Counted from the first letter of the stretch, positions 21,600 to 35,500 are shown. The stretch: DNA of 64,000 nucleotides from Lumnitzera littorea (GCA_024138015.1 JAMXBB010000009.1:94552916-94616915), one strand, 5' to 3'. The notes: generated by a model from the letters alone, not told the origin. Numbers and translations: made by a program.

Positions 21600-24500
21600 T
21601 TACAGCCTGACAGGTAGTCCATAATTGTGGAATGTTCTGATTGTTCCGTCAACACTGGCAGTTAATATTACCAGGCCCCATGTTTCTGACAGAGCAATGT
21701 GGTTGCTGGTGTTGGCTCTGTGTTGCTGACCATGCGGACAGTCATTCTTCAAAACTGGAACATCCATGGTTGGAAGTTTCTCTTCAGGCCATGTTGCAGA
21801 ACCCCTGCATTGGCCGTCCATGGAAAACCAGTTACCCAAGGAGAAACATTCTGATTCCCTTGGGGCAGGAGTGGCGTCAATACAGTTCAGTGAGCCAGAG
21901 AACTGCAAGTTCTTGTCACATCCTTGGCCCATAGCTGACCAAGCTAATGCTACAGTTGCACCTTCAGAGTAAAAACGCTCGCATGATTTGTCTAATTTTA
22001 CATCTTTGGAAGGAGAAAGATGGGAGCCATCGTAATTCCAAATATAAACATGAGAATCCTCTCCAACAGAAACTATATGTTTTCCGGTTGGGCTAAAGGA
22101 AGCTGACATCTGACATCTCAACTTTGTGGCTCCTGTGTAGCAAAATTACGGATTCAGATTTCTAAGGACTTATTCAACCAAAAGAAATGGCCTTTTTGCA
22201 AACTGAAGCATTGTAGATAGCAAACAGAAGCTTGGATTTATGACATGTAAAAATAAGTAGCATTTTCATGTCCAGAAAATGAATGACAAACGTGAGTAAT
22301 CTAAAGGCAGCTGATATGGAAATAATTCCAAATAGGAGGAACATTCTCTGGGAGGTATCTGATGAATAATTAGCAAAACTGAGGGCGTGTTTGTTTCGTG
22401 GGGTGTTTTCCAGGCTTCTTTCAACATTTCTTAAGTCAAGGTTTTGCCACTTCCAAATATATTAGTACATTGCACTCTAAACTGTGGAAATTTGTGGAAC
22501 CAAGATACTCGTATGGTTTCAATATTACTGAGAAATCAGCAGTACATTGCTCAACATCTTTTAATATCCATTTTCGAGAGCCTAGAATGCATATTGATGT
22601 GGTAATGAAGAAAACAAGGATGAATTAATCATACATGCTTATTGCTTAGTAATAATATTTTATTCATCCACTTTTAAAGAAATACAGAACAAGAACGACT
22701 TTTTACCTCCATATTTATAGACAACATCCATGTCCTCAAAAACACGAACTCTGGAATCTCCTGATGAAATCATCACTCTGCGTGCATTATCTTGAGAAAA
22801 CTGCAAGGAGAGGGAAATCCTCTATATTAACAAACATCCTCATAGCAAAAACTAATAGAACTGAGAACTTGCAGGGTTGCAAACCTGAATACTAGTAATC
22901 CTGTTGTTGGATGTTTTCTTTCTACCATGAGTGTGTATCACTGTTTCAAGCCGCAGATAGTCACCTGAATCATATAGTAAGATCAATTAAGACACCTGTA
23001 GTCTAGGAAAAATTCAATATTTAGCATACTCTTAGAAAATTTCCAATCAACAAGGTGAAATAAGTACCTGATGCATCAAAGAAGTGGCACTCGCCAGTTA
23101 TACAACCAACGGCAAATCCCTGCAGATGATTAGAAAGCAAAGAGGCAATTAATTATAATTACTTGTACATAGAAATGCTTGTTTGAAATTAGGTGGTTAA
23201 GTTTTCGCTCATCGTACTTTCCCATTTGGCCGGTAACAGATAGTGGTTATCAAGTCATGAATATCAACCCAATCAATAACCCGTCCTTCATGCACTCCCC
23301 AAACCCGAGCTTTTCCATCTATAGAGCCACTGACAAAGTAGTTTTCATCAACAGGATTGAACTGAATGCATGTCACTGTTCACATTAAGAGAAGGGGTCA
23401 GGAAAGATTTCATATGAAACAACGTATATGATTTTCTTTAACATCGATTAACAAGGTCCCAAAGTCGGACAAAGTTAAGTTCCGGTTTTTAATTACCAAA
23501 GTCATTATGATGGAAAACCTTCACACACTGGTCACATCCTAGTTTCCACGAACGAACGGTTTTGTCTTTCGAACAAGAAAGCAGATTCTGCATCCAAAAC
23601 AAACATGAAGCTCTTATCAGCACAAATGCATTATAATGCAAGCATGAGGTAGTTACCAATTCGCAAATATCAAAAGCAAAACTAGAGCACACTCACATTT
23701 GAATTAGACCAAGCCAGATCCAAAACATCACTTGTATGACCATTAAACTCCTGCAATGGTGATTCATCAATCCAAAACATCTTGTTAGGCATGACAATCG
23801 GGACAGGACTTGACTTAGTTCCCCTGGATCCAGTTTGGTCTTTCTTTGTTCTGGTAGAGACACTGCTGCCAGAAGTATAACTTTGGAGCAAAGCATCAGC
23901 TGATGTAACACGCCAAACACGAACAATTCCATCTTCACCACCACTAGCCAAATACTTGCCGTCTGGACTAAACTTCATTGTCCAAATAATGCCATTGTGA
24001 GCTTGAATTTGTTGACCAGTGTAAACTGCGCTCAATTCCATCCGCCGCTTGTTATTACATCTCACCTGTAATATTTCAAATCTTGGTGATTTAGGAGCTT
24101 TTTCACACGCTTCAGAAACAAATGGAGCTCCTTTGTTCCTTCTCCTGCTTGCAAACAATTTCCACCACTTGGCTACTTTCTTTTCATTACTTTCTGCATT
24201 CCTACATTCTTTGGCATGATTCCATTTTTCAGTATGTGATAAATTCACATCAGCATGCAAAGATCCACCAAATTCTCTACTGAAATGTCCCTCTTCAAGG
24301 CTGTCCAACACTTCAACCATGCAATTTGCATCATTTTCCATTGCACTTCTACTGCAAACTGAACTTTCATCCATCAAATCCGTATAACCATTGGAACCAC
24401 AGGAGCTAGAGACAGCTCCACTGCACATAGCTAATCGGTTTAGTTCAGTTTTCTCTTGCAGCTCCTCAGGTGCTGTTTTGGTTTCATTATAACATACGTC

Positions 24501-24704
24501 CTGAGAAGGAGATTCATTGAAACCCATTCCTCGTAAGAACCTTTCACGTCTGTCCTTCACGCTTAATGGTTCGTTCAACCAAATATCATACCCAGAACTG
24601 GAACACCCGAATTCTGCATTTTCAAAATTAGACTCAGCAGATGACAATACCTCGGCTGAATCAAAGAACAAATCATTTTCATCCTCACAAACAGATCTCA
24701 GCAT
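21600..24704 (-). CDS. WD40-repeat protein, plant WDR44-like (seven coding exons)
   Basis: Minus-strand exons: 24704-23697, 23587-23497, 23375-23218, 23119-23068, 22964-22885, 22800-22707, 22132-21600. All six introns are GT-AG and phases join exactly, giving 671 residues and a TAA stop. I chose the ATG at 24704 because it is the first in-frame ATG after an upstream stop; the preceding GTG is not a plausible start. Residues 1-230 are acidic, Ser-rich and then basic ([17 protein letters not shown]), with the family hallmark [20 protein letters not shown]. Seven WD blades follow: starts near 235, 320, 357, 395, 458, 498 and 640 (e.g. [30 protein letters not shown]), with a ~100-residue loop between blades six and seven. 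Such proteins are scaffolds; WDR44 in animals binds Rab11, but the plant role is not established. It is the only gene here with an intact frame. Confidence 0.93.
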
Positions 24705-24730
24705 GTCTTGAACTTTCCAATATTCCACAT
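24698..24730 (-). promoter_or_regulatory. Short upstream ORF overlapping the WD40 gene start
   Basis: An ATG at 24730 opens a 10-codon ORF whose TGA stop (24700-24698) overlaps the main start in the string ATGCTGA. The uATG has a weak context (T at -3) and the main ATG has G at -3. The arrangement could allow leaky scanning or stop-start reinitiation. It matters only if the transcript begins upstream of 24730, which is inferred. Confidence 0.55.
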
Positions 24731-25189
24731 CAAAGAAAGATAGCCTCCTACCACTCCCTCCACCAATTTAATCAAACCGCCGTCCAAAACCACCTTAAAT
24801 AATCCACCACTTCTGAATTTGAGCACCGAGCTGCGCTCCTTAACAGTGAACAAGTAAATGGGAATCAGCACCTAGTTCTTCTACTCAAACCATTACGCTA
24901 CTTTTCAACATTACAGACATTTTATTAGTAGGTATCAAATTCCAATCCTAACAAACTTATAAAACAGTTTTTATCCTTTTTATGGTTCCTAATTTGTTTT
25001 GTGGTTATTTTGATGTTTATATCTTGTGGTTGGATAAGAATGTGCTGGATAAAAACAAAAACAAAATGTAACATTAGTACCTGCAAAACTTCCTTTAGAG
25101 TCTTTGAACACAACCCATTACGTGAACAGTAAAAGGGTACATAAAGGTATGAAATTTAAGATGACAACATTAATATTTATAAGAAGCAA
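24731..25189. other. 5' flank of the WD40 gene
   Basis: 24735-24860 is comparatively GC-rich and probably 5' UTR or promoter of the minus-strand WD40 gene. No clear TATA box was identified. There are no other genes. Confidence 0.45.
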
Positions 25190-25444
25190 TGTTGGATCTT
25201 GTTTGGCTCATGTAAATGTAAATAAAAAAAAAAAAAGGGAGGTGTCTTGAGATCTGAAAAAGAGAAGAAAAGAGGTTGTAATGGAATTGCACGAGCGACA
25301 AGCTAGACTGTTTCTGCTTTGTTCTTCTGTTACTAAGCCAACCAATTGTTTTAACTCTGTAACTCTCTCTCTCACTCTAGACTCTCTTTAACTCTTTCTC
25401 TCTCTATGTTTCACTCTGTTTTTTCTGTTTCAGAAATCCCAACA
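25190..25444 (+). repeat. Copia-like solo LTR candidate
   Basis: The 255-bp segment starts TGTTGGATC and ends ATCCCAACA, the usual inverted ends of copia LTRs, with a pyrimidine-rich CTCTCTCTCTCACTCTAG stretch before the end as in an R/U5 region. Flanks (AGCAA and CATGC) do not form a target duplication, so this is tentative. Confidence 0.45.
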
Positions 25445-26740
25445 CATGCTGTGACATAAAAAGAAAAGGAAAACAACCCAATTAAGAAAGTCAATGCTCA
25501 AATATTTCAACTGGATGGGGAAATCTTCAAAAACTACCAAAAACACGTACTTTGAAGTAGTTAAACTAATAAAAAAGCGAGTACTAATCGACTTAAAGTT
25601 AAAAGTCTTAAGATTATCGTCATCCTTAGTTACTTTAACCCATGATTAAAAGTGTAACTTCATGTCAAACACTTTTAGAACTTGTACTATGAACTTATAA
25701 TGCAAATAATAATAATAGACCCATTTCACTAAATAAGAAAAATAAATATTTAGTCAACTTTTACTTATTTACCTATTATTCTATCATCTTTTAATTTTTT
25801 CTTTTATTTAAATATTCAACATGTTGCAATTTTTATCGGAAGAAAGGCTTTTTTCAATTGATAAACTTTTTGTTCTTTTTCAACATATATTAGTTTTTAA
25901 TTCGCCTTAAAGTATTTTCTTATAGCCCCTTTCTTTTAATTATTATATGATACATTTTAGTACATTAAATATTACATGTCATTAATTATATTTAAAATTA
26001 ATAATTTATTAAATTAATTATTATCAACTAATTAAAAACCAATACAAATTTAAGATGGATGAAAACTTTAACAACATCAATCAAAAGTTATATCTTTGTA
26101 AAAGTTGAAAAGCAGAATAAATGTTTGAATTAGTCACATTAGCTTTCTAATTACAATCTTCCAACAAATGTTGAGGCATTTAATAGGTACATTATTGTGG
26201 ATTATATAAAATAAGAAAATACATTAGCAATCATAGAATTTTTACCCCACAATATGCTTAATAGATGTATTGCAACGCAATGGCTAACTACAAGATTAAA
26301 TCTTAGTTAAATATTTAATGTGGATACTTGAGTATTAGGGTACATGACCTGAGCAAAAAATATATGAGCATGAATTAAGAGAGGATGAAAAATATAATAA
26401 GTTAATGAGGCCGTACAGCTATGGCAGTGCGATTGGGATCTTGAAAGAAACCCGTGGCAATAGCATTAAATAGTGGGGAATTACAATACAATACAATAAA
26501 ATACAAGGACCCATAAAGCAAAAAGAGAGAGAGAATAATGATGAAGCTCAAAGCAGACAAGAAATACAGAGTCTCAGGCTGTGGCTGTGGCTGTGTCTGG
26601 GGCTGGGCTGTGCTGTGAAATGCTAAAAGACTGAGTACCTACTTAGGTAATACTAGCACTAGCACTGCAGTGTAGTCCTATTGTGTAGTCTAACAAGTAG
26701 CCACAAGTCTAAAAACACAGCTATGATAGAGGAAGTATCT
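25445..26740. other. AT-rich intergenic DNA, no gene
   Basis: Nothing coding is recognised. 26400-26640 is less AT-rich, with GGCTGTGGCTGTGGCTGTG repeats (26578-26620), and may be a promoter-proximal region for the structure at 26746. Confidence 0.5.
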
Positions 26741-26745
26741 AATAC

Positions 26746-26878
26746 CTATATAAAAATAAATTAAGAAATTGCAAAACCCTACTTGCTCTTTCTTTTAGTG
26801 CATATTCACATCCTTAGGCATATATTCAAACACAGTGAGGAGAGAAAAAGAGGGGAGAGGGGGAGAGGAAGAATGGTG
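26746..26878 (+). promoter_or_regulatory. Promoter and leader of an unidentified transcript
   Basis: A good TATA box (CTATATAAAAAT, 26746-26757) is followed by ~115 nt with a CT/CA-rich then strongly purine-rich leader (GAGAGGGGGAGAGGAAGA). An ATG at 26873 is followed by GTG and at once by GTAAGTG, a near-ideal 5' splice site. If real, the first coding exon would be two codons or the transcript non-coding. No matching downstream exon was recognised. Confidence 0.4.
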
Positions 26879-28895
26879 GTAAGTGTGAGTGTGATGAGAC
26901 ATGGCAATATATGATAAGTCGGGATAAATAATGTAGATATAGAATGAAAAAAACATCAATGTTTTTGTCTTAAAAGTAAAATTTTATAGACCATTTCGTT
27001 TTTTATTTTTTGGTAATGAAAGTAAAAGGAATATCATCTCATGATCTATTGTTTTTTTTAAAACATTAATTAAGTTAAAGATTCTAAATTGTGTTCCACC
27101 ACCATTTATCACTAAAAGCTATTAACTTTTACAACCTCTTAAATGATAATATTCAAATAATTATAATGCTTTAAACGAGAATAAAAAGACAAATCCAAAA
27201 AAGAAAAAAGAAATCGCCAAACAAGTGCATCTAAATTAATAATGGACTGAAATTGAAAACCTTGGGGCTACCTTATTAAAGCAACAAAATTAATAATGGT
27301 CGCAATAAGCTGAAGTAACATAATTTAAGGGATTTTTATTTTTAGGGCTATACGAAGAAAGCGAAAGGTCTGATCACAGCACTTAAAGACTAAAGAGTGA
27401 CAGCGGACACTGACAGGTGTCCACAACGCAAGCCCTAATATTTGTTTCCTCATCGCAAACAACACAATGCCAACTTCCACACTCTGCAATCGATTTTTAG
27501 GCTTTGTGAATTTGTGTTTTAGATGCATGTGTGTGAAAATGAAATACTTGCATTATATAGGTTGTACTGGCTTAGGTACAACTTGTATGTATTTGGTCCA
27601 ACATTTGTGCCAAAATATCTATATAGAATCTAATATATTTTTATGTACCGAACGCTATATAATAATTATATATAGTGTTATCATAATTGATCCGGAAAAT
27701 TAATCTAAATATATAAGGGAATGAAGTATTAATTAGATAAATTGGATTCGACGAGAGAATTAAATCGGATCAAATCATTTTTATGGCCAAATTAGGTTAG
27801 ATCATACGAATTAATTGGGATTTAATAACACTAGTTATATATATATATATATAGTATTACATACATACTAATATAATATATTACATAACAGCCTATACTT
27901 GAGAATTCTTATCGAATGCGTATTGTTTGTGTTATATCGTACCAATTACACAAATAAAGGGTGAATTCAATGTTCCATTACCACAGACCACCTAGCTTGA
28001 GTTTAGCTAAGAAAAAACACCTTCTCTAGGCCTGTTGTGCTTTGCTGGGTTTCATGTTTTGACATGAACCTTTGTTTGTTTGTCTGTCTTTTATTATATT
28101 TCTCCTCTTAGTATATATAGTCTTACATTTTATTCTGAAACATAAATGTTTCGGACATGTAACTTTGGATACTCTACAACTTTTGGCATACACATAATTT
28201 GCATGCAACCATAACATTTTCTTTCAGAAAATTTCCTGTTTTTGGCTTTTATTGCAATTGTAAATTGAAAAGCAGATCCATGAATTTCCTTGTTGAATGA
28301 TGTAGAGCTTTCATCTTGTGCCCTCAGATTCCCTAGAAATGAAACCGATATGGATATATCAAACACCTTTTTGGTATAGTGATTTCAGGCACCCTTCAAC
28401 AACTAAAAGAAGAAACTCACGTGAATCCTTAATAAGAGTGAATAAAAAGCTCATATATATAGCTTCTACGATTGGTTACTAGCAAGAGATTTTATTTTCT
28501 ATTTTATTCGCTGAATAAATAATAATTATTATACTTATTTGACGACATTGTGGGGGTGTAGCGTATGGAAGAGAGAGAAATGTTTTTTTTTTTTTATACA
28601 GGCACAAGTCTTATGCCTTTACATTATATTACACATAAATAGCAATGAAAAAAATAAAATAAAATAAAAGATGCTATACTTACTTTCCATTCTAACAAAT
28701 TTTGGGATAAATAATGGTCCTTTCTCTTATATAAGTTTAATTGTGTTGGTAGGCTATTTGGATGCGACTCTCTAGACTTAGGCCGATCTCATTAAAACAT
28801 GGGTGGAGCCTAAAAGTTCATAACTAGCTTGTTCAAACCCTTTGTGGGCTCAATCTACCTCGTCATGGCCTAGAGCAAGTTGATAGCGTCATGAA
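26879..28895. other. AT-rich DNA, no gene recognised
   Basis: Only short ORFs without known motifs. 27345-27480 is locally GC-richer. A TA-repeat lies at about 27837-27855. If the 26746 promoter is real, part of this would be intron. Confidence 0.45.
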
Positions 28896-29503
28896 TAGGA
28901 TTATAAACAAGTTAAGCCTAGTCTAGTCAAGTCAAGTCAAGCCTAACTTCTAAACGCTCATGCTTAACTCATTTAAAAATTATTGAGCTCAAATTTGTGC
29001 TCAAGCCAAGCTTTTTATCAAATTTGAAATTGAGACTTGAGTTCGGTTTGTTTAGATAAACGAACCTTATTTTGAGCCCGAGCTCAACTTGTTTATTAGT
29101 TGAGCTCATATAGAGCCGATTTTAAGGCAAGCCACGAGCTTATTAACGAGTCTAAGTATATAAATTTTAAAAATATATAAATAAATAAATTAATAAATGG
29201 GGAACGAAGGTTATATTATATATTATCCTATTATATATTATATATTATATAGATATACCTTTAGATTTTAATCATATATAATATTTATAATAAATATAAA
29301 ATTTATAAATTTATTGATGAGCTGAAATGAGTAGTCTCGCGAGCCTAAGTGATAAAGCTCGTAAGCTTAAACTGGAGTTTGAGCTTGGTTCATTTAGAAA
29401 AATAAGCTTCATCTTAAGCTTAAACTCGGTTTATTTATTAATTGAACTCAAGCCGAGTTAAGCTCGAGTAGCACATGAATAGCTTGGCTCATTTGCAACC
29501 TTA
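28896..29503. mobile_element. hAT-like non-autonomous element with GAGCTC/AAGCTT-rich interior
   Basis: The left end TAGGATTATAAACAAGTTAAG matches the reverse complement of the right end, TAAGGTTGCAAATGAGCCAAG, imperfectly. The interior is full of GAGCTC, AAGCTT, GAGCCGA and CTCGAG motifs, the familiar signature of a widespread plant hAT-derived family (from memory). Flanks AGCGTCATGAA and ATCGTGATTGA agree at 7 of 11 positions, a possible eroded target duplication. Confidence 0.6.
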
Positions 29504-32500
29504 TCGTGATTGACATTCCAAAGGAACAAACCAAGCTTCCAATAGCTTGGCTAACTTTGTTAAAAATCATCTACTAAGCTCTTGTAATCTTCCAATCCCT
29601 TGGAGGCTAGGTCCTTAAGCTCACGATGTGTAGGCTCGATCCATAAAGTCAAAAGAAAATGAGACAAAAATAGCTCGGCTATATAAGAAAAGTCTTTAGC
29701 TAATTCATTCCTAACATAAAATCTACTTTATAAGTTTTGGAGTTTATTACGAAGATACGATCAACTTTTCACATAAAGTTCACCAGCTTCTCCTATAGAT
29801 ATCAAGTAATTCCACAGATAGAGAGGCTCTTATTTTCACAGCCTCACATATATTATCTTCCTTAAACACTCTCTTGATCCTTATTTAGCTTAAGCATCAA
29901 ATTAACCACATGAGCCACCTCCAATTGCCCTTCATAGCATATGTTTGTTACTTTTGTAGTTTGCTTTCAACCTCAACAACCGTCTAGGAAAGTTCACCAT
30001 CAACAAATTGCGACTTATTTTATATAAAATTTCATGAATATAATTGCGGGAAAGGAGGGAGAGATATTATCGAATCTTTCCCCTCTTATGATAATTTATA
30101 TATAGTAAATCGGGTGCTTCTAAATCCCATGCATCCTTAATTACTTCCACTGTTAGCTTTTACTGTATGAAAATAATAGGCCTTGCATATGTATTTTGCT
30201 TTTTCCTATTTGTTAAGAATTTCATAAAAGAATAGTTAAAACGACTGCTCTATAAACCACTTAAGTTTTTCCTTTTCCACCAGTGGTTTAACTCGACGAG
30301 GTTTATTTTTAGTGAAAAGTTCGATCGATAAAAAACTTGAATATTTTATTGGGTTTAAAGAATTTAATTTATGAATGAATGAAAATTCTTGTTTTTCGGG
30401 TAATGCAATTATTTTTTGGGTATTTACCCAAAAATAATTTATTTTTGGATAATGATGAAAATATTAGAATACATGAAATTTGTATGACAAAATACGATTA
30501 TTTTGTAATATGTTGGTGTCAAATTTCTTAATAAGCTTCACATCCTATATGATATGTGACCTACAATATAATAACAACAATCACATTGTTGCTTGATCAA
30601 CGCATTAAAGTAATATAGCTTCGGACTTTGCATTTACAGACCTACTTTTACTACAAATAGATATGAAAAAAGAAAAATACTGAAAAAGTAACTAAGCTAA
30701 TTATCGAATTACAAAAAGGAATTATAGTAATAATCACGCTCTCCTTGCTTGCGCAAATGTTGCATTATTCAATTCTTACAATCTTCGTCTCTGATTAAGC
30801 TAAATCACTAACAAATAATTTTTATAAAAAGAGATGAGATTCTGTCAATAACTAAATCTTTATTTAATTATTTATTTATTTTTCCCTATGTCTAATTATA
30901 TAGGACATGACATGTCTAAACTTAGAACGTTTCGAGTAGGACATCTTATAAATATCTTAGGACTTAGGTTGAGGACCACGATATGAATTTTCGAAAAAGC
31001 CAGGAGAATATTTACACTCAAGAATTTAACTTAGAGAATAAAATAACTACCATAGTTTTAATTTCACATTTATGGCCTAGGAAGGAAGGATATGAAAATT
31101 CGTACAAGAACCACGGTCCCTTTCTCATTGTTAGATAAACTTGATTGTTTATTGCATATCTACCTCAAGGTAGAAAAGCTTTATCAAAAGCTATAGTCGT
31201 GTGAAATGATGGACGTCTACTATATGGACAAACAAAAATTATACACATTTAATCAATACTTTAATAACTCATTATGAGGAATCAATAATTCACTCATTAT
31301 TTCATTGATATTCCTAATAATAAATCTTTTTTCCCCCTATTTTATAAACTCTTATCTTTTCCTTACGAACACACATGCATATATATATATATATATATAT
31401 ATATAATCCTAAAATAATCATACTTTCATATCCAGTAACTCACATATTATGGTTTTGCATTATGATATATCGATGTGGGTAATTTGATTAGACACGTTAG
31501 TAAAGTTTATCGTTCATTTACCCTTGGAGAAGACACATTGAAGCAAGAAGAAGGTGCTGGATGAGTAGTAAAACTATAAATCGAAGTCTTATCTACTTAT
31601 TTATAATATTTTCCTTACATACATATATATATATGTATATATTTGTGTATTTATGTATGTATATGTATTTTCAACAGGGCACTGCTAGTGTTTTTCCAAA
31701 ACCATGGTGCATGTATATGGGCTTTGTGCTTCGATTTCCTATGTCGATCTTCTGATGTCTTGCTATTTTTCTTGTATATAGAAAGGGTATAGGCCTTCTT
31801 GTCTGAATTACTATATGATTGAAAATGAAAAAAAAAATGAAGGGATAGAAAACAGTGACAAAGGAAATAATGAGTGCATAATATTTTAGTAAATATAAAC
31901 GGATGATTTAATGATAGGATAAGCACGAGTAGCTCACAATCTACAACTAGCAAACTATATGGCGGAAACCCAGGTCTAATTGAAAGATTGGCTAACACAA
32001 TTCTCAATTGGAGGATTAACACATACTCAATTGGACTAAATCGGCAATCCCTTTAAATTCTGGACTATTTGGTTTTTCCTTGACTTTCTATTCCAACAAT
32101 ACTACTATCGCTATAAAAATTTTCAAACCCTTGTTGGGGAATTCTTCGTCCTATAAACTATCTCAGATGTAATATTGGAAAATGCAAATTTCCTTACTAG
32201 CAGGCACTTAATATATGTTCTTAGGACACCAATTGATGATGAATTCAAACTTGAATGATACAACGACAAAAAATTTAATTCCACATTATGCCTTTTTATT
32301 TCAAAATAGTGCGAAGCAACCCAATTCAAGAATGATGATGTAAAATACGTACATCATTATTATTGCTAATAATACATGTGTAGGGCATTGATAATTAAGT
32401 TGCTGAACATGTATATAACTCTAGTTAAGACAAACTAATTGATCAAGCCTTAAAGGTACTGACCTGGAACTTGAGAAAGTGTATGTTTTCCTCAGCTGTC

Positions 32501-35500
32501 GAAACTCTATGTCTTGTACATGAGTAGAGCACAAGGACATCAAACAAGCAGAATCACCAACATTCCGACCAGCGTAGCTACCCTTATTTATAATATGGAG
32601 AGAGACATTGAGAGCATGTGATACGAAAATCAGATTAACTATTGGCAATGTTAACGTAGGCCTGAGGTACCTTAAAATTTTTATATGTCAAATATATATT
32701 TTTTACCTTGAAAAACACTTCATGATATCATATGAGATAACTCGGTTCTGGAAAATATATATATTATATATATATTTAATATATATAATCAATCATAATT
32801 ATGAATAATTTATGGGCATACATTTGATCTTGTAAAACTCAAGAACATATAAGATAAGTTTCAAGTATTAGATATCTTAAGAGTTTGAATCTACTCTCAT
32901 ATGTTGTGGATGGGGGATGATTGACCTATTGTCTACCTCAGAACCTATTGAAAACTCCTTCCCTACGTATTACACATGTTTCAAGGTTCAAAATACCTTG
33001 CATTTCATCATTAATGTAGGATATAATGCCTTAATGAAAATAATTGAAAATTTTGTATTTAACAAATACTTACATAATCCAGTCCATACTAAACCCTCTA
33101 CCAATCATAAAAGAAGCCGGCTTATTTTTTCATCTCACATATGGTCTAAAAATAGAACTTTCATAATGATAACACATTACAGGCAAAATTAAAGCTTTCA
33201 TTCTTTTTTGTTCAATGTTATAGCTAATATTACTTCACTACTAACTTTAATCATAAAATTGAGAATATATAAACGGTTTCTTTTTTTTTTCCCTTTCTAA
33301 AGATAGTAACATATTGTTTTAATAGAAAATGAATAAAAAATTTCATAAATTTCACATATTACGTTGTAATCCATATAAATTTCACAATATATAAATTTTA
33401 GAATGGTCAAAGAGTGGATAGTAAACTGTTATTCTAAATTATATATAGAAAAAAACTACTTCTTTTACTTCAAACCGACTTCCATCCTAGTTAATATATA
33501 AAACTTTAAACGTGTATCATTCTAAGTCATAAACTTGGCTTGCTATGTCATTCAACACAATAAAATAATGGAACTTTTTGAAACCACACGAGCATGTATC
33601 GACACCTAATTAAGCAACGTGAATTGGGTTATCAATTATATGTAGTTGGTAAAAAGAGGAGCAAATCTCCGCTTGATCTTTTCTCGATACCCACCCATTT
33701 AAAGCTAAAAGGTGCATGCTATCCTATTTTATACTTCAATATACAACGACTTGCTAACTTTTGTCTTCCAAAAAGTTCCATACTATCCTATCGTCCACAC
33801 ATCTCCTGTTTTATTTTATTTTAAATATGTCTCGTCTCTCCACGAATTCCAAGATGCCAACTCACCCTTATTCGCAGTTCACCAACATTATCTTTCAATA
33901 CTTACTACAAAAAGGTATCGTATGGACTGGACTTGTTATAATACTATATATAAAATAATATATACATATAAATATATATATATATTTATATATTCTATAT
34001 GAATGTGTAGGTTGGTACGTATGTGGTGTTAACTTGCTTTTATAAAGACTTATTAAGATACCAAGGAAAGAACCTATTTACTTTTTGAGAAAATTACATA
34101 TTTAAGCATTAACATTTTGCTGTTTTTTTTTTTAATTTCAATTATAAATCATTTACTTTTTACATCCTTCGGACTGGCCAATGGGATCATCATAAACATA
34201 GTGACCAAAAGACGAATTTCCCTTAATTTGAAGGGTGTTTCTCTAGCTTTGTTTCAATACTCCGTTAAGAAGACAATGATGCGTCAATTGCTTTGAGCAA
34301 GTCGTTTCACCACGCTTATTACAGAGGGTTGACCTAGATTCTAATAAAATTTATGGTAATCATGGTTCTTAAAAAAAAAAATGATTTAATAAGTATTACA
34401 TAAACTTATGATAATTATAATTTTTGTATAAAAAGAAAAAAAAAAAAGATAAGTTGGTTTTCGAGTTTGAAATTACCTTTAGCTACTCTTTTTCTGCCGA
34501 TGTGAGCACATGATGTTTATTTATTTAATTTACTTCGTTTTTTCTACTTTTTTTTTTTTTTGGGTTAATTGCTGAAATAATTTATCAAATGCTTTATCGA
34601 GACGTACGAACAGCATTGTGGTCCATACCACATGGCAATTAGGGTTCGTTATTTTCTCTGTACTAGTGGTTCAACGGAAGGCAATTGATGTTCCTTTTCC
34701 TTTTGGCTACATTTTCAGCTAAATCCATCGTGTAGCTGAGCCACATAGCCGTACCTGTGCCATCGTCTTTTCGAGATTACATATCAGAGAATCTTTACTG
34801 AGAAAAGTGAATATGCGGAGAGGACATTAACATAAGGAAAACTTGTTTGTCATCGAACTTGCCCTCGTTGGTTAACTCCTACTGTTTCATTCGCACCGTA
34901 TAATATATATTTACTATGGAAATCCTTTGTTCCTTGCCCACTACAATATATACAGTTTGGTCATGCATAGAGAGAACGAGAATGAAATGTTCTAAGGAAG
35001 ATAATTTGGGAAAGTTAAAATTTAAGACAAGAGCTGGGAATATGTTTGATACATTCCATCAAATTTTTATGTCTTGGAATTTAGCGGTCTTCAAATTAAA
35101 ATGTATATTTAAATGAAATTAAAAGCTAAGGTAAGAAATGTGATTTCTCAAGTAACCTTCACACGATGGGCTCTCGGCCGGCAAATAAGAATTTATGGAA
35201 ACAAAATAGTATGTAACTATATGCTGGTGATCAAATGACCTGTTATATCTTTAATATATGTAGATCTAGATTTACGTGACACGAGGTTAGCCATAGTTAA
35301 TTAATTTCTATCATAGGTCATGTGATGTGGTTGTAGTTGTTACATGTATGCAACATAAGGCTTGTGCTACACAAAACCTCACATAAGTGACTTGAAATGA
35401 AACGTAGAGGAAACTTCAAGTGATAGGTAGGAATTAGGAATAGGCTACCTTAGAAGCTTGAATGTACACATATAACAAGTACATAAGTTGTATAGTATTA

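Noticed and set aside
21641..21972. Plus-strand ORFs of 97 and 68 codons
   Set aside because: Antisense to exon 7 of the WD40 gene.
25190..25444. Full LTR retrotransposon at this place
   Set aside because: Only one LTR-like segment exists, no primer site or coding sequence follows, and flanks do not match; kept only as a tentative solo LTR.
26400..26900. Plant microRNA precursor
   Set aside because: I looked for common conserved plant miRNA sequences by eye and found none; no strong hairpin was evident, though folding was not computed.
31651..32022. 123-codon minus-strand ORF with hydrophobic stretches
   Set aside because: AT-rich sequence gives Phe/Leu-rich frames by chance; no recognisable domain, no splice pattern, no neighbouring exons.
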